From: Alistipes sp.
GTDB lineage: Bacteria > Bacteroidota > Bacteroidia > Bacteroidales > Rikenellaceae
DNA: 41,020 nt
Assembly: GCA_017623115.1 (NCBI GenBank)
Contig: JAGAPT010000012.1
Span: 1 to 41,020 of the forward strand
Reading direction: 5' to 3'
Part shown: positions 1 to 9,805 of the stretch, in pieces
How positions within the stretch are numbered: the stretch's first letter is position 1
Layout of the letters: the number at the start of each line of letters is the position of its first letter
Translations under genes and position numbers: made by a program
The notes under the pieces: model-generated
Seen by the model: the letters and a program-made list of their open reading frames with translations, nothing else
The model's database searches: none
What the model was told of the DNA's origin: nothing

Positions 1-1527
1 ATCGACATCAATATCGGGCAACGAGATACGATCGGGGTTCAGGAAACGCTCGAACAGCAAGTCATAGCGAATCGGGTCAATCTGCGTGATACCCAAACAG
101 TAAGCGACGGCCGAGCCGGCGGCCGAGCCACGTCCCGGGCCAACCGAGACATCCAACTCCTCACGCGCTGCTCGGATAAAATCCTGTACGATGAGGAAGT
201 AACCCGGGAAACCCATCGTCTTCATGATGTGCAACTCGAACTTCAGACGCTCCAGCACCTCATCACTCAATGGGTCGCCATAGCGTTTCTTGGCACCAAT
301 CATGGTCAGATGCCCCAGATAATCAGCCTCGAATTTGATGCGATAGAGTTTATCGTAACCCCCCAGATTTTTAATCTTCTTGTGTGCCTCTTCGTCGCTC
401 ATCACGACGTTTCCATTTTCGTCGCGCGTAAACTCGTTAAAGAGGTCCTCCTCTGTCAGGCGAGCACGATAATCCGCCTCGGTACCAAACTCCACCGGAA
501 TCTCAAACTCGGGCATGATGGGGGCGTGGTCGATGGAGTAGAGCTCCACCTGATTACAGATATCAACCGTGGTCTGCATCGCCTCGGGATCCGACTCCCC
601 AAAAATAGCCGCCATCTCGGCCGTGCTCTTCATCCACTCCTGCTTCGAGTAGCGCATGCGTTTCGGGTCATCGAGGTCCTTACCCGTCGAGAGGCAAATC
701 AAGCGGTCATGCGCCTCGGCATGCTCCTCATCGACAAAGTGCACGTCATTCGTACAGATGGTGCGCACATGGTGCTTGGCCGCCAAATCACGCAGATAGT
801 CATTCACCTTGAGCTGCATGGCGTAGGCCTCGTGGTTGGCATCTTCGACCGTTGCCCGATGCAACTGCAGTTCGAGGTAATAATCCTCGCCAAAGAGATT
901 CTTGTGCCAGCGAACCGCCTCATCGGCTCGTTCCATATCATCGGCCGTAATGGCACGAGGCACCTCTCCGGCCAGACACGCCGAACAGCAAATCAACCCT
1001 TCGTGGTATTTTTCCAACTCCGTGCGGTCGGTACGAGGGCGCATATAGAAACCCTCGGTCCATGCTTTGGAGACAATCTTAATCAGGTTGTGGTAACCCG
1101 TTTCATTCTTGGCCAACAAGATGAGGTGATAGCCACTCTGGTCGGGTTTTCCCTCCTTATCCTGCAATCGACGACGTGCTACATAGACCTCACAACCGAT
1201 AATTGGCTTAAAAGCCGCTTTCTGCTGCCATACAGCCAATTTTTGCTCCTCTGCCGCAATCTCGGCATTCAAGTTATCAACCTGCTCCGAACCATCGCGC
1301 AGGGCCGCCAAACGAGCCTCACACGCCTTGATACCATCCTTGCATTTACCCTTGACCTTCTTCACATAGTTGAAGAACTCCTTCACGCCAAACATGTTAC
1401 CATGATCCGTCAGGGCAATACCGGGCTGGCCATCGGCCATAGCCTTATCTACCAGGCGTTGAATCGACGCCTGGCCATCGAGAATCGAGTACTGCGAATG
1501 GACGTGCAGGTGGACAAATTGGGACAT
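1..1527 (-). CDS. dnaE: DNA polymerase III subunit alpha, N-terminal part (runs off left edge)
   Basis: This is the catalytic subunit of the replicative DNA polymerase. The 509 visible residues begin [18 protein letters not shown], the metal-binding start of the PHP domain, followed by [10 protein letters not shown]. The polymerase core carries [18 protein letters not shown]. The window cuts the gene just after PDIDVD, the catalytic aspartate motif, so roughly the C-terminal half or more is missing (the family is usually above 1100 residues). The start at 1527 is the ATG before the PHP HxH motif and lies 27 nt below a TATCTTTG -7 box. It diverges from the DUF2007 gene. Identity is near certain; full length and integrity cannot be judged. 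Confidence 0.97.
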   Translation of the reverse strand, partial: MSQFVHLHVHSQYSILDGQASIQRLVDKAMADGQPGIALTDHGNMFGVKEFFNYVKKVKGKCKDGIKACEARLAALRDGSEQVDNLNAEIAAEEQKLAVWQQKAAFKPIIGCEVYVARRRLQDKEGKPDQSGYHLILLAKNETGYHNLIKIVSKAWTEGFYMRPRTDRTELEKYHEGLICCSACLAGEVPRAITADDMERADEAVRWHKNLFGEDYYLELQLHRATVEDANHEAYAMQLKVNDYLRDLAAKHHVRTICTNDVHFVDEEHAEAHDRLICLSTGKDLDDPKRMRYSKQEWMKSTAEMAAIFGESDPEAMQTTVDICNQVELYSIDHAPIMPEFEIPVEFGTEADYRARLTEEDLFNEFTRDENGNVVMSDEEAHKKIKNLGGYDKLYRIKFEADYLGHLTMIGAKKRYGDPLSDEVLERLKFELHIMKTMGFPGYFLIVQDFIRAAREELDVSVGPGRGSAAGSAVAYCLGITQIDPIRYDLLFERFLNPDRISLPDIDVD

Positions 1528-1554
1528 AGTTATTCGCTTCTTTTTCTTTCTTGC

Positions 1555-1562
1555 CAAAGATA
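1555..1562 (-). promoter_or_regulatory. -7 promoter box of dnaE
   Basis: On the minus strand the sequence reads TATCTTTG, an exact match to the Bacteroidetes -7 consensus TAnnTTTG, 27 nt upstream of the dnaE ATG. No well-spaced -33 TTTG is obvious. Confidence 0.6.
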
Positions 1563-1655
1563 CAATAATTCCTCGGAAAAAAGGTGGCAAGCGAGTTGCA
1601 TTTTATCAACAAAATGCTTAATTTTATAAAGCGATATTGCAACAACCTGAAAACG

Positions 1656-1871
1656 ATGTCTGTTATGAGTAGTGAAACTTTTGTGGCCTTAGCGGCATAC
1701 AACACCTTGGCCGAGGCCGAAATCGCCAAATCCATCCTGCAGAGTGCCAACATCTGGGTCGATATCCGCAACGAGCATATGTCTGTGCTCAACTCGATTG
1801 GAGGTGCCGCCACCATTGTTGTGCGTAGCGAGGACCTCGAAGCCGCCCGATGCGCTTTGGAGATGCGCTAA
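1656..1871 (+). CDS. DUF2007-domain small protein (putative signal-transducing protein)
   Basis: A 71-residue soluble protein starting MSVMSSETFVALAAYNTLAEAE. The pattern of an A/E-rich first helix (AEAEIAKSILQSANI), a short strand with VDIRNEHMSVL, then a hydrophobic strand and a final helix (SEDLEAARCALE) matches the DUF2007 family, a small ferredoxin-like fold with no established biochemical role. A further in-frame ATG at 1665 could be the real start; an upstream extension to 1584 is unlikely because it runs back into the intergenic region. It is transcribed divergently from dnaE and convergently with aroE, sharing a terminator with the latter. Family assignment is by pattern only. Confidence 0.75.
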   Translation: MSVMSSETFVALAAYNTLAEAEIAKSILQSANIWVDIRNEHMSVLNSIGGAATIVVRSEDLEAARCALEMR

Positions 1872-1893
1872 TTGCCGGCGATTTCCCACAAAC

Positions 1894-1930
1894 AAGAAGG
1901 GATTACCCGATTATCGCGTAATCCCTTCTT
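1894..1930. terminator. Bidirectional terminator, overlapping the 3' end of aroE
   Basis: A perfect 13-bp inverted repeat, AAGAAGGGATTAC (1894-1906) and GTAATCCCTTCTT (1918-1930), sits between two convergent genes. The aroE stop codon (1911-1913) lies in the loop, so the last codons of aroE form one arm of the stem. Confidence 0.8.
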
Positions 1931-2660
1931 GATTCCATATCTCCCAACTCGCCTCGGCCTGCCCAACCAGCATCCCCTCGCCATTCATGATGCGGGCACC
2001 TCGCTGCTCGCCATAGGATAGGAATTGCGTCAAGGGCGGATTGTAGACCAAATCGAGCAAATGGTGTTCAGGGGTCACATAGGCATACGGAATCCGAGGG
2101 GCTTCGTCGACCTTCGGCCAAGTGCCGAGTGGGGTAGCATTCACAATGAGTTTCGAAGCGGCAACCACCTCGACCGGCAGATCGTCGTAGGTGTAGTGGG
2201 CTCGTGCCGCATCACGCGACACAAGCGCATAGGGAATCTCCCGCTCCATCAGTGCGTACTGCACCGCCTGTGACGCTCCGCCCGTACCCAAAACCAAGGC
2301 GTGTGCTATCTCCGTAGCCCCCAACAGCCCATTTAGCACCTGGCGCAATCCGACAATATCGGTATTATGGCCCACCAAGCGGCCATCGGCCATACGACGT
2401 ACACAATTCACCGCCCCGATACGCTCCGCTTCGGGCGATAGTGCATCCAGATAGCGCATCACCTGCTGTTTGTAGGGAATCGTCACATTAAAACCCTCCA
2501 AATCGGGATAGGCTTCAAGCAATCCCGGCAACGCATCTATCGACGGAAGTTCGTGGAGTTCATACCTGCAATCTAACCCCTCACGGACAAATTTCTCCGT
2601 AAAGTAACGAGCCGAAAAAGAGTGTCCTAACGGGCAACCTATCAAGCCAAAGCGTCGCAT
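1911..2660 (-). CDS. aroE: Shikimate dehydrogenase
   Basis: This 249-residue enzyme reduces 3-dehydroshikimate to shikimate with NADPH, step four of the aromatic amino-acid (chorismate) pathway. Visible motifs: GCPLGHSFSA at residues 8-17 (substrate binding), NVTIPYK with the catalytic Lys at 64, VNC at 84-86, GHNTD with the conserved Asp at 101, the nucleotide loop GTGGAS at 125-130, and the C-terminal GEGMLVGQAE. The start at 2660 is preferred over an upstream ATG because MRRFGLIGCP matches the family N-terminus and lies 1 nt after the stop of the preceding gene, suggesting translational coupling. It is the last gene of the ettA-hisS-S41-VTT-aroE operon. Confidence 0.95.
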   Translation of the reverse strand: MRRFGLIGCPLGHSFSARYFTEKFVREGLDCRYELHELPSIDALPGLLEAYPDLEGFNVTIPYKQQVMRYLDALSPEAERIGAVNCVRRMADGRLVGHNTDIVGLRQVLNGLLGATEIAHALVLGTGGASQAVQYALMEREIPYALVSRDAARAHYTYDDLPVEVVAASKLIVNATPLGTWPKVDEAPRIPYAYVTPEHHLLDLVYNPPLTQFLSYGEQRGARIMNGEGMLVGQAEASWEIWNQEGITR

Positions 2661-2661
2661 A

Positions 2662-3288
2662 CTACAAGCAGTAACCAATGAATACAAACGACCCAATCAG
2701 CAAGACCGTAAAGAGAATTGCCAGCAGGTTGAAATACTTATCGATGAAGCCTTTAATCGGCGCACCAAATTTCCATATCAGCCACGCAATCAAGAAGAAA
2801 CGCATTCCTCGCGAAATCACCGAGGCCAGCAAAAACATCACAAAGTTGATATGAAACAAACCTCCTGTGATGGTAAAAATCTTGTAGGGCAGCGGTGTAA
2901 ATCCGGCCGTAAAAACAATCCAGAAATTGTAGCGGTCATACAGCGCACCCACCTTTTCAAAGGCCTCCACCGAGAAGACATGATTGAAAAAGAAGTGGGC
3001 GAGGGCTGTATACTCCCCCGAAGGGGTTTGCCACGCCAAATAGCCGATTGCATAGCCGAGCACTGCGCCCAGCACCGAACCCATGGTACATATAGCCGCA
3101 AAACGGAATGAGCGCGCCACTGCACCCAAACAGAGTGCAATCAGCAACACATCAGGCGGAATCGGGAAGAAACTCGACTCGGCGAAAGCAAAACAAAAAA
3201 GAGCTACTGCTCCCCAACGAGAATGCCCCCAGGAGAGCATCCAATCATAGAGTCGTTTTATCGGATTCATAACACTTGCACGATTCAT
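2662..3288 (-). CDS. YqaA/DedA-like VTT-domain membrane protein
   Basis: A 208-residue integral membrane protein of the VTT (SNARE-associated/DedA) superfamily, YqaA branch. The sequence shows the re-entrant-loop signature FAESSFFPIPPDVLLIAL near residues 35-52, a Gly-rich segment (GSVLGAVLGYAIGYLAW), and the later motif FTPLPYKIFTITGG. DedA relatives are linked to proton-motive-force maintenance and lipid scrambling; the role of this member is not known. Its ATG at 3288 directly abuts the TAA of the S41 peptidase gene. A second ATG at 3270 (MNPIKRLYDW) looks closer to the usual family N-terminus and may be the true start. The aroE ATG follows its stop after 1 nt. Confidence 0.88.
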   Translation of the reverse strand: MNRASVMNPIKRLYDWMLSWGHSRWGAVALFCFAFAESSFFPIPPDVLLIALCLGAVARSFRFAAICTMGSVLGAVLGYAIGYLAWQTPSGEYTALAHFFFNHVFSVEAFEKVGALYDRYNFWIVFTAGFTPLPYKIFTITGGLFHINFVMFLLASVISRGMRFFLIAWLIWKFGAPIKGFIDKYFNLLAILFTVLLIGSFVFIGYCL

Positions 3289-4821
3289 TTATGCTTGTTC
3301 AAGCAGGCTGACAGCCCGTTGGAACGATTCGACACGAGCGGCATTCATCACCCGATAGAATCCCTCAGTACCAAACAACCGTTGCGCCGTAAGTGCCTTG
3401 AGCTGACTGGCCATCCATGGCTTCGATGCAGCAAATTGCGCCTCGTCAAAGGCAACACCCTGTCGCTCGCCGGCCTCACGCAACGCCTCATACAATACCT
3501 CCGGTACCTCATACCCCGCATCGAAGCGGTCAAAGTCGGGATATTGTTGCGCAAGCGTCACACGCTCTCGCTCCAAATAGGAGGCCATCACCTCCTGTAT
3601 CACCCCTCGACGAATCAACGCAGCATAGTAGTTCGTATAGCCGGTCGTATCCTCCTCGATGAGGATATCGGGACGAATGCCACCACCGCCCTTCACGATA
3701 CGACCCTCCTTCAAGGTACGATACTGTAGAGCCTCACCGTCCAGCGAATCAGCGTAGCCGCGCAGGTGGTCCAGGTAATATTCATTGCGCTTGCCACGCT
3801 CGTAAGGCCGCTGAATCACACGCCCCGAAGGGGTATGATAACGCGCCACCGTCAGTCGCACAGCCGAGCCGTCTCCCAAAGGTATCTGTCGCTGCACCAA
3901 CCCCTTACCAAAACTCGGCCGACCGATAATGGTTGCCCGATCCCAATCCTGCAAGGCACCGGCCACAATCTCGGAGGCCGAGGCCGACACCTCATCCATC
4001 AATACGGCCACCTTACCATGCAGGTTTTCGCCATCTCGCTGCGCATAATCGGAGGTCGGAGGCACCGCACGTCCCTCAGTCGAGAGGAGCAACGAACCCT
4101 TGGGCAGGAAAAACTCTGCCATCTCAATGGCTTGATCCATCAACCCTCCGCCATTACCTCTTAAATCGAGTATCAAGCGTTGCGGTCGCCCCAACTTCTC
4201 ATAGGCGGCACGAAATTCGGACATCGTCGTACGACCAAAGCGATTGACCTTGATGTAACCCACGTGTGGAGAGGCCATATAGGCCGCATCAACCGTATTC
4301 AGCGGAATCTTATCGCGCGTAATGCGGAAATGCAACCGCTCGGCAACCCCGCGACGCACCACCTCGACATCGACCTTCGTGCCCTGTTTTCCGCGCAGGT
4401 ACTTGGGCACTTCATTTTGCTTCATACCGACAGCCGATAGGGTATCGATACGCACAATGCGGTCGTTGGGCAACATACCGACACGCTCGGCAGGGCCTCC
4501 GGCAATGGTGTTGACTACCATAATCGTATCGCGCATCAACGAAAACTCGATGCCGATACCGCTGAATTCACCATCAAACGACACCTCGACCTGCTTCATC
4601 TCTTCGGCACCGATATAGGCCGAATGGGGGTCGAGCTGTTCGAGCATCCCCTCGATAGCCCCTTCGACAACCGGAGCCATCGAAACGGTATCGACATAAA
4701 GGCTATGCAGATAGCGATAGGTGCGTACAAACTTCTGCAGCTGCCGCAACGCCTCCTCATCCTGCGCCCGAAGGGGCAGCAAGCAGACCATTCCCAACAA
4801 CAGTAATAGTGTACGCAACAT
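3289..4821 (-). CDS. S41-family carboxy-terminal processing peptidase
   Basis: A 510-residue secreted serine protease of the CtpA/Prc type, expected in the periplasm, where such enzymes trim or degrade proteins from exposed C-termini. The N-terminus (MLRTLLLLLGMVCLLPLRAQ) is a signal peptide. A PDZ domain spans about 80-165, and the S41 catalytic domain follows with the SASASEI motif. The spacing from S281 to K306 (FGKG) is 25 residues, the spacing of the Ser-Lys dyad in this family. A further 140 residues follow the catalytic core. It lies 13 nt below hisS and abuts the VTT gene, so it is co-transcribed with translation and transport functions. The substrate is unknown. Confidence 0.93.
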   Translation of the reverse strand: MLRTLLLLLGMVCLLPLRAQDEEALRQLQKFVRTYRYLHSLYVDTVSMAPVVEGAIEGMLEQLDPHSAYIGAEEMKQVEVSFDGEFSGIGIEFSLMRDTIMVVNTIAGGPAERVGMLPNDRIVRIDTLSAVGMKQNEVPKYLRGKQGTKVDVEVVRRGVAERLHFRITRDKIPLNTVDAAYMASPHVGYIKVNRFGRTTMSEFRAAYEKLGRPQRLILDLRGNGGGLMDQAIEMAEFFLPKGSLLLSTEGRAVPPTSDYAQRDGENLHGKVAVLMDEVSASASEIVAGALQDWDRATIIGRPSFGKGLVQRQIPLGDGSAVRLTVARYHTPSGRVIQRPYERGKRNEYYLDHLRGYADSLDGEALQYRTLKEGRIVKGGGGIRPDILIEEDTTGYTNYYAALIRRGVIQEVMASYLERERVTLAQQYPDFDRFDAGYEVPEVLYEALREAGERQGVAFDEAQFAASKPWMASQLKALTAQRLFGTEGFYRVMNAARVESFQRAVSLLEQA

Positions 4822-4834
4822 CTCTTTGCTCTTG

Positions 4835-6178
4835 TTACTTCAAACGCGCTGCCAACTCGGCAAAAGCAACCTTCTGTTGCTCTCCCGTGAGCATATTTTT
4901 CACCGTAGCCTCCTGCGCATTCAGCTCCTCGGAACCAATGATGATCACAAACGGAATGCCACGACGATTGGCATACTCCATCTGCTTCTTCATCTTTGCC
5001 GCCTCGGGATAAATCTCCGCCGGAATACCCTCACTGCGCAAACCACGCAACAAGGCCAACGAAGCGGCCTGCTCGGCACCGCCGAAATTGAGGAAGATGG
5101 CACGCGTCAAGCAGTTCAGCTCCTCGGGGAAGAGGTCGCAACCGAGCATCACGTCGTAGATACGGTCGGCACCAAACGAGATGCCGACACCCGACATATT
5201 CGGCATGCCGAAGATACCTGTCAAGTCGTCGTAACGACCACCGCCCGAGATCGAACCGATGGCATAATCCAACGCTTTTACCTCAAAGATTGCACCCGTA
5301 TAGTAGTTCAAACCACGCGCCAGCGAAAGGTCGAGTTCCACCTGCAAATCAAGCCCCAGAGCCTCGATATGGCCAAAGACCTCGGCCATCTCCTCGATAC
5401 CCTTCATACCGGTTTCCGAAGCTGATAATATATCACGCAACGTATCTAATTTCTGCGCGTTAGAGCCTTCGAGCTCAAGAATCGGTTGCAGTCGGGCAAT
5501 AGCCATCTCATCCAGGCCTCGCTCGGCCAACTCGGCCTTCACATGCTCCAAGCCAATCTTATCGAGTTTATCGATGGCTACCGTGATATCAATCATCTTA
5601 TCGGCATGACCAATGACCTCGGCAATACCGAAGAGAATCTTGCGGTTGTTCATCTTCAACGCCACACGAATACCCAGCGCTTTGAAAACCCGCTCGACAA
5701 TCTCGACCAACTCGACCTCGCACAAGAGCGACTTCGTGCCAATCACATCGACATCACACTGGTAGAACTCACGATAACGCCCCTTCTGCGGACGATCGGC
5801 ACGCCATACCGGTTGTACCTGATAGCGTTTGAAGGGGAACTGCAACTCGTTCTGGTGTTGCACAACATAGCGGGCAAACGGTACAGTCAGGTCATAGCGC
5901 AGACCCTTCTCGCAGATTTTCGAGGCATTGCGCACCTCTTCATCCGTGAGTTTGGCAGCGTAGTCGCCCGAATTCAAAATCTTGAAGAGCAATTTATCGC
6001 CCTCCTCGCCATATTTACCCAAGAGGGTCGAAAGGTTCTCCATCGACGGCGTCTCAAGCGGAGCAAAACCATAGAGACGGAAGACCGACTTAATCGTGTC
6101 GAAAATATATTGGCGACGCATCATCTCGATCGGCGAGAAGTCGCGCGTGCCCTTTGGAATCGAAGGTTTTTGTGCCAT
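4835..6178 (-). CDS. hisS: Histidyl-tRNA synthetase
   Basis: A class II aminoacyl-tRNA synthetase of 447 residues that charges tRNA-His in the cytoplasm. The N-terminus [15 protein letters not shown] is the usual HisRS start. [12 protein letters not shown], followed by the motif 2 region [17 protein letters not shown], is visible, as are the histidine-specific [11 protein letters not shown] and the GGGRYDDL loop. The C-terminal anticodon-binding domain carries [19 protein letters not shown] and an EELN segment. The gene starts 4 nt after the ettA stop and is followed after 13 nt by the S41 peptidase gene. Confidence 0.97.
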   Translation of the reverse strand: MAQKPSIPKGTRDFSPIEMMRRQYIFDTIKSVFRLYGFAPLETPSMENLSTLLGKYGEEGDKLLFKILNSGDYAAKLTDEEVRNASKICEKGLRYDLTVPFARYVVQHQNELQFPFKRYQVQPVWRADRPQKGRYREFYQCDVDVIGTKSLLCEVELVEIVERVFKALGIRVALKMNNRKILFGIAEVIGHADKMIDITVAIDKLDKIGLEHVKAELAERGLDEMAIARLQPILELEGSNAQKLDTLRDILSASETGMKGIEEMAEVFGHIEALGLDLQVELDLSLARGLNYYTGAIFEVKALDYAIGSISGGGRYDDLTGIFGMPNMSGVGISFGADRIYDVMLGCDLFPEELNCLTRAIFLNFGGAEQAASLALLRGLRSEGIPAEIYPEAAKMKKQMEYANRRGIPFVIIIGSEELNAQEATVKNMLTGEQQKVAFAELAARLK

Positions 6179-6182
6179 ATGC

Positions 6183-7856
6183 TTATGCCATGAGTTTCTT
6201 ATACTTCACACGCTTCGGCGTCAGGTCGATCCCCTGCGCCTTCTTCCACGCCTCATACTCGGAGTAGGTACCCTCGTAGAAGACCACACGCGAATCGCCC
6301 TCAAACGAGAGGATGTGCGTAGCAATACGATCGAGGAACCAACGGTCGTGCGAGATGACCACAGCGCAACCGGCGAAGTGCTCCAGACCCTCCTCCAAGG
6401 CTCGCAGCGTATTCACATCGATATCGTTGGTCGGCTCGTCGAGCAGGATTACATTGCCCTCCTCTTTGAGAGCCAAAGCCAAGTGCAGACGATTACGCTC
6501 GCCACCCGACAATACGCCACACTTCTTCTCCTGGTCGGCACCCGAGAAGTTGAAACGACCGACATAGGCACGGGCATTTACCTGACGATTACCCAACGTA
6601 ATGAGATCGGCACCCTGCGAAATCACCTCATAGACACTCTTCTCGGGGTCAATCGACTTATGCTGCTGATCCACATAGGCGAGTTTCACGGTCGGACCCA
6701 CACGGAACGAACCGCTTGTCGGCTCGTCGAGGCCCATAATCATGCGGAAGAGGGTAGTCTTACCCGTACCATTCGCACCAATCACACCCACGATACCGGC
6801 AGGCGGCAACGAGAAGTTCAGCCCCTCGTAGAGCACACGATCACCGAAGGCCTTCGTAACATCGTGTGCCTCGATAACGATATCGCCCAAACGCGGACCA
6901 TTCGGGATGTAAATCTCCAGACGCTCCTCCTTCTGCTTCGTATCCTCGTTGAGCATCTTGTCATAGGCCGACAAACGAGCCTTCGACTTGGCGTGACGGC
7001 CTGCAGGCGACATGCGCACCCACTCCAACTCGCGCTCCAAGGTCTTGCGACGCTTCGACTCCTGCTTCTCCTCCATGGCCATACGAGCAGTCTTCTGCTC
7101 CAGCCAGCCCGAGTAGTTACCCTTCCACGGAATACCCTCGCCACGATCCAACTCGAGAATCCAACCCGCTACATTATCCAAGAAGTAACGGTCGTGCGTC
7201 ACGGCAATCACCGTACCCTTGTACTGCTGAAGGTGTTGCTCGAGCCAATCGATGGACTCGGCATCGAGGTGGTTGGTCGGCTCGTCAAGAAGCAGCACAT
7301 CGGGCTGCTGCAGGAGCAGGCGACACAGGGCCACACGGCGACGCTCACCACCCGAGAGCACCTTTACCGACTGATCGCCATCGGGACAGCGCAGGGCATC
7401 CATGGCACGATTGAGCACCGTATCCAGATCCCAGCCATTGACCTGATCGATCTTCTCGTAGAGCTCGCCCTGGCGGTCGATGAGTTTCGCCATCTCATCA
7501 TCCGACATCGGCTCACAGAGCTTCATGTTAATCTCCTCGTACTCCTTCATGAGGGCCACCGTTGCGGCACAGCCCTCCTCGACCACTTCACGTACCGTCT
7601 TGTTGTCATCGAGCTGCGGCTCCTGCTCCAGATAACCCACCGAGTAGCCGGGCGAAAAGACCACCTCGCCCTCAAAGTTCTTGTCGAGACCTGCGATAAT
7701 CTTCATCAGGGTCGATTTACCCGAGCCGTTCATACCCACGATACCGATTTTGGCACCATAGAAAAACGAAAGGTAGATGTTGTTCAATACTCTCTTTTGG
7801 TTGGTAAAGGTCTTCGAGACACCCACCATCGAAAAGATAATTTTTTCGTCTGCCAT
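6183..7856 (-). CDS. ettA: Energy-dependent translational throttle protein EttA (ABC-F)
   Basis: A 557-residue ABC-F ATPase with two ATP-binding domains and no membrane segments. The first domain has Walker [10 protein letters not shown] (41-49), signature LSGGE (167-171) and Walker B DEPTNHLD. The second has GANGTGKTT (360-368), LSGGE (449-453) and DEPTNDID. Between them lies the charged linker (about 255-320), with [15 protein letters not shown] typical of EttA. EttA binds the ribosomal E site and couples the first elongation step to ATP/ADP ratio; this is family knowledge. It is the first gene of a five-gene leftward operon and has its own promoter. Confidence 0.95.
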   Translation of the reverse strand: MADEKIIFSMVGVSKTFTNQKRVLNNIYLSFFYGAKIGIVGMNGSGKSTLMKIIAGLDKNFEGEVVFSPGYSVGYLEQEPQLDDNKTVREVVEEGCAATVALMKEYEEINMKLCEPMSDDEMAKLIDRQGELYEKIDQVNGWDLDTVLNRAMDALRCPDGDQSVKVLSGGERRRVALCRLLLQQPDVLLLDEPTNHLDAESIDWLEQHLQQYKGTVIAVTHDRYFLDNVAGWILELDRGEGIPWKGNYSGWLEQKTARMAMEEKQESKRRKTLERELEWVRMSPAGRHAKSKARLSAYDKMLNEDTKQKEERLEIYIPNGPRLGDIVIEAHDVTKAFGDRVLYEGLNFSLPPAGIVGVIGANGTGKTTLFRMIMGLDEPTSGSFRVGPTVKLAYVDQQHKSIDPEKSVYEVISQGADLITLGNRQVNARAYVGRFNFSGADQEKKCGVLSGGERNRLHLALALKEEGNVILLDEPTNDIDVNTLRALEEGLEHFAGCAVVISHDRWFLDRIATHILSFEGDSRVVFYEGTYSEYEAWKKAQGIDLTPKRVKYKKLMA

Positions 7857-7888
7857 ATCTATTTTTGTTTGATTATTGTCTTAATGGA

Positions 7889-7920
7889 CAAAGATAGTGA
7901 AAGCCGAGCGCACTGCCAAA
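7889..7920 (-). promoter_or_regulatory. Promoter of the ettA-hisS-S41-VTT-aroE operon
   Basis: On the minus strand a TTTG (7917-7920) is followed after 20 nt by TATCTTTG (7889-7896), matching Bacteroidetes -33/-7 elements; the ettA ATG is 32 nt downstream. Confidence 0.7.
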
Positions 7921-7981
7921 AAAAATCGGGCAAAAAGCGCACGCGCGCGTATGCGACTACGCCGAGAAGGCAGGAATGGAG

Positions 7982-8062
7982 GTATTGGAGGTTTTAGCCT
8001 TTCGGTTGCCGAAGGCAATACACAAGGTGTTGGATACTACGGAGGTTTCAAAAGGCTAAAAC
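7982..8062. repeat. Compound inverted repeat in the ettA-aspA intergenic region
   Basis: The 364-nt gap between ettA and aspA holds no convincing gene. A perfect 12-bp inverted repeat, GTTTTAGCCTTT (7991-8002) and AAAGGCTAAAAC (8051-8062), encloses 48 nt. An alternative hairpin uses the same left arm: GTATT (7982-7986) and GCCTTTCGG pairing with CCGAAGGC and AATAC (to 8021), closed by TTG. The two folds exclude each other. The unit could be a short dispersed element with terminal inverted repeats or a regulatory leader. Confidence 0.6.
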
Positions 8063-8146
8063 AGGCAGCGGATGCCCCCCTCAATACAGAAAGAGCAGAA
8101 CGCAGTGGCAGCAACCATAGTAAAAGTAAAGATTATACTCAAAAAA

Positions 8147-8177
8147 TTGGCTTTTTGATAAAAAAGTGTTATCTTTA
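8147..8177 (+). promoter_or_regulatory. Likely promoter of aspA
   Basis: TTGG (8147-8150) is followed after 19 nt by TATCTTTA (8170-8177), one mismatch from TAnnTTTG, leaving a leader of about 43 nt before the aspA ATG. Confidence 0.5.
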
Positions 8178-8220
8178 TGCTTTGTAAAGTTACAAATAAC
8201 TAAACAACACCCTATAAATC

Positions 8221-9654
8221 ATGACAAACAATTATTCATGTAAGACTCGTACCGAGAGTGATTTGATAGGCCAGTTGGAGGTTCCCATCGAGGCTCTCTA
8301 TGGCGTACAAACACTACGTGGAGTGGAGAATTTCCCCATCAGCCACTTCCACCTCTACGACTACCCACTATTTATCAATGGCCTGGCAATCACGAAACTG
8401 GCTGCTGCCGAAGCCAACCACCAGCTCGGGTTGCTGACCGATGCACAGTTCGACGGCATCTCGAAGGCCTGTCTTGAGATTCTGGAGGGTCAGCACCACG
8501 ACCAATTCCCCGTAGATATGATTCAGGGCGGTGCAGGTACCTCAACCAACATGAATGCCAACGAGGTCATTGCCAATCGTGCGTTGCAGATTATGGGGCA
8601 CGAGGCAGGGGAGTACCAATACTGCTCGCCGAACGACCATGTAAACTGCTCACAGTCGACCAACGATGCCTATCCGACGGCCATCCACCTCGGCCTCTAC
8701 GCCACGCACCTGCGTTACATGAAGCATTTCGAGGCACTTATCGAGGCTTTCGAGGCGAAGGCCACGGCTTTTGCCCACATCTTGAAGATGGGACGCACAC
8801 AGCTCGAGGATGCTGTGCCGATGACCTTGGGACAAACCTTTGGTGCCTATGCATCGATTTTGAAGGATGAGATAAAAAACCTGAACTTTGCCGCCGAAGA
8901 GTTCCTCACGGTCAATATGGGTGCTACGGCTATCGGTACGGGCATCTGCTCGGAACCCGGCTATGCCGAGAAATGCGTAAAGGCCTTACAGAAGATTACA
9001 GGCTGGAATATCCGCCTGGCCGAGAATCTGGTAGCCGCCACATCGGATACAAGCTGCATGGTAGGGTATTCGTCAGCACTACGCCGCGTGGCTGTGAAGA
9101 TGAATAAGATTTGCAACGACCTACGCCTATTGGCCTCGGGTCCTCGTTGCGGCCTGCACGAGTTCGATCTACCCGCCCGTCAGCCCGGTTCGTCGATTAT
9201 GCCCGGCAAGGTAAATCCCGTGATTCCCGAGGTGATGAACCAAATCGCCTATAAGGTAATGGGTAACGATATGTGCGTTGCCATGAGTGGCGAGGCGGCC
9301 CAAATGGAGCTCAATGCCATGGAGCCCGTGATGGCACAATGCTGCTTCGAGTCAGCCGAGATGATGATGAATGGATTCGACACGCTGCGTGTAAACTGCG
9401 TGGAGGGCATCAAGGCCAATGAGGAGCGTTGCCGCGAGTATGTCCACCAGAGCATCGGTATCGTAACAGCCCTCAATCCCATCATCGGCTACAAGAACTC
9501 CACGAAGATTGCCAAGGAGGCATTGGAGACCGGTGGCAGTGTCTACGACCTTGTGCTCCAACACGGGGTGCTCACCAAGGAGGAACTGGACACGATTCTC
9601 TCACCCGAGAACATGATTAAGCCTGTAAAACTCGATATCAAACCGCGTCGATAG
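8221..9654 (+). CDS. aspA: Aspartate ammonia-lyase
   Basis: A 477-residue enzyme of the fumarase/aspartase superfamily that reversibly deaminates L-aspartate to fumarate and ammonia. In Bacteroidales this can feed fumarate to anaerobic respiration. The N-terminus TESDLIGQLEVPIEALYGVQT is aspartase-like; QGGAGTSTNMNANEV and NDHVNCSQSTNDAYPTA are the substrate-binding regions; the flexible SS-loop GSSIMPGKVNP lies at 323-333 with the catalytic Ser. Aspartase is preferred over class II fumarase from the N-terminal pattern and the SS-loop context. It is a single-gene unit with its own promoter and a strong terminator. Confidence 0.93.
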   Translation: MTNNYSCKTRTESDLIGQLEVPIEALYGVQTLRGVENFPISHFHLYDYPLFINGLAITKLAAAEANHQLGLLTDAQFDGISKACLEILEGQHHDQFPVDMIQGGAGTSTNMNANEVIANRALQIMGHEAGEYQYCSPNDHVNCSQSTNDAYPTAIHLGLYATHLRYMKHFEALIEAFEAKATAFAHILKMGRTQLEDAVPMTLGQTFGAYASILKDEIKNLNFAAEEFLTVNMGATAIGTGICSEPGYAEKCVKALQKITGWNIRLAENLVAATSDTSCMVGYSSALRRVAVKMNKICNDLRLLASGPRCGLHEFDLPARQPGSSIMPGKVNPVIPEVMNQIAYKVMGNDMCVAMSGEAAQMELNAMEPVMAQCCFESAEMMMNGFDTLRVNCVEGIKANEERCREYVHQSIGIVTALNPIIGYKNSTKIAKEALETGGSVYDLVLQHGVLTKEELDTILSPENMIKPVKLDIKPRR

Positions 9655-9674
9655 ACTCGAGCCACAACACAAGA

Positions 9675-9699
9675 AAAGCCCCTCTCTTTTAGGGGCTTT
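9675..9699 (+). terminator. Intrinsic terminator of aspA
   Basis: A 9-bp stem AAAGCCCCT / AGGGGCTTT with a 7-nt loop lies 20 nt after the aspA stop. Confidence 0.85.
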
Positions 9700-9754
9700 C
9701 TGCTGTTATATATAGCATGGGGCTTGATTACGACTTTACAACAGGTACCCATCC

Positions 9755-9792
9755 AACAAAAGGAGCACCCTTTCGGGATGCTCCTTTGTTGT
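9755..9792 (-). terminator. Terminator of the rubrerythrin gene
   Basis: A near-perfect inverted repeat pairs CAAAAGGAGCACCC with GGGATGCTCCTTTG around TTTC. On the minus strand it ends in TTTTGTT, 14 nt after the rubrerythrin stop. Confidence 0.8.
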
Positions 9793-9805
9793 GCGAACTA
9801 TCCGA

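Noticed and set aside
229-1629. A 466-codon plus-strand frame across the left end
   Set aside because: It is the antisense shadow of dnaE, whose PHP and polymerase motifs are clear on the minus strand.
7897-8187. A 96-codon open frame upstream of aspA
   Set aside because: It is highly basic and low in hydrophobic residues, runs across the inverted repeat and the aspA promoter, and matches no family pattern I know.
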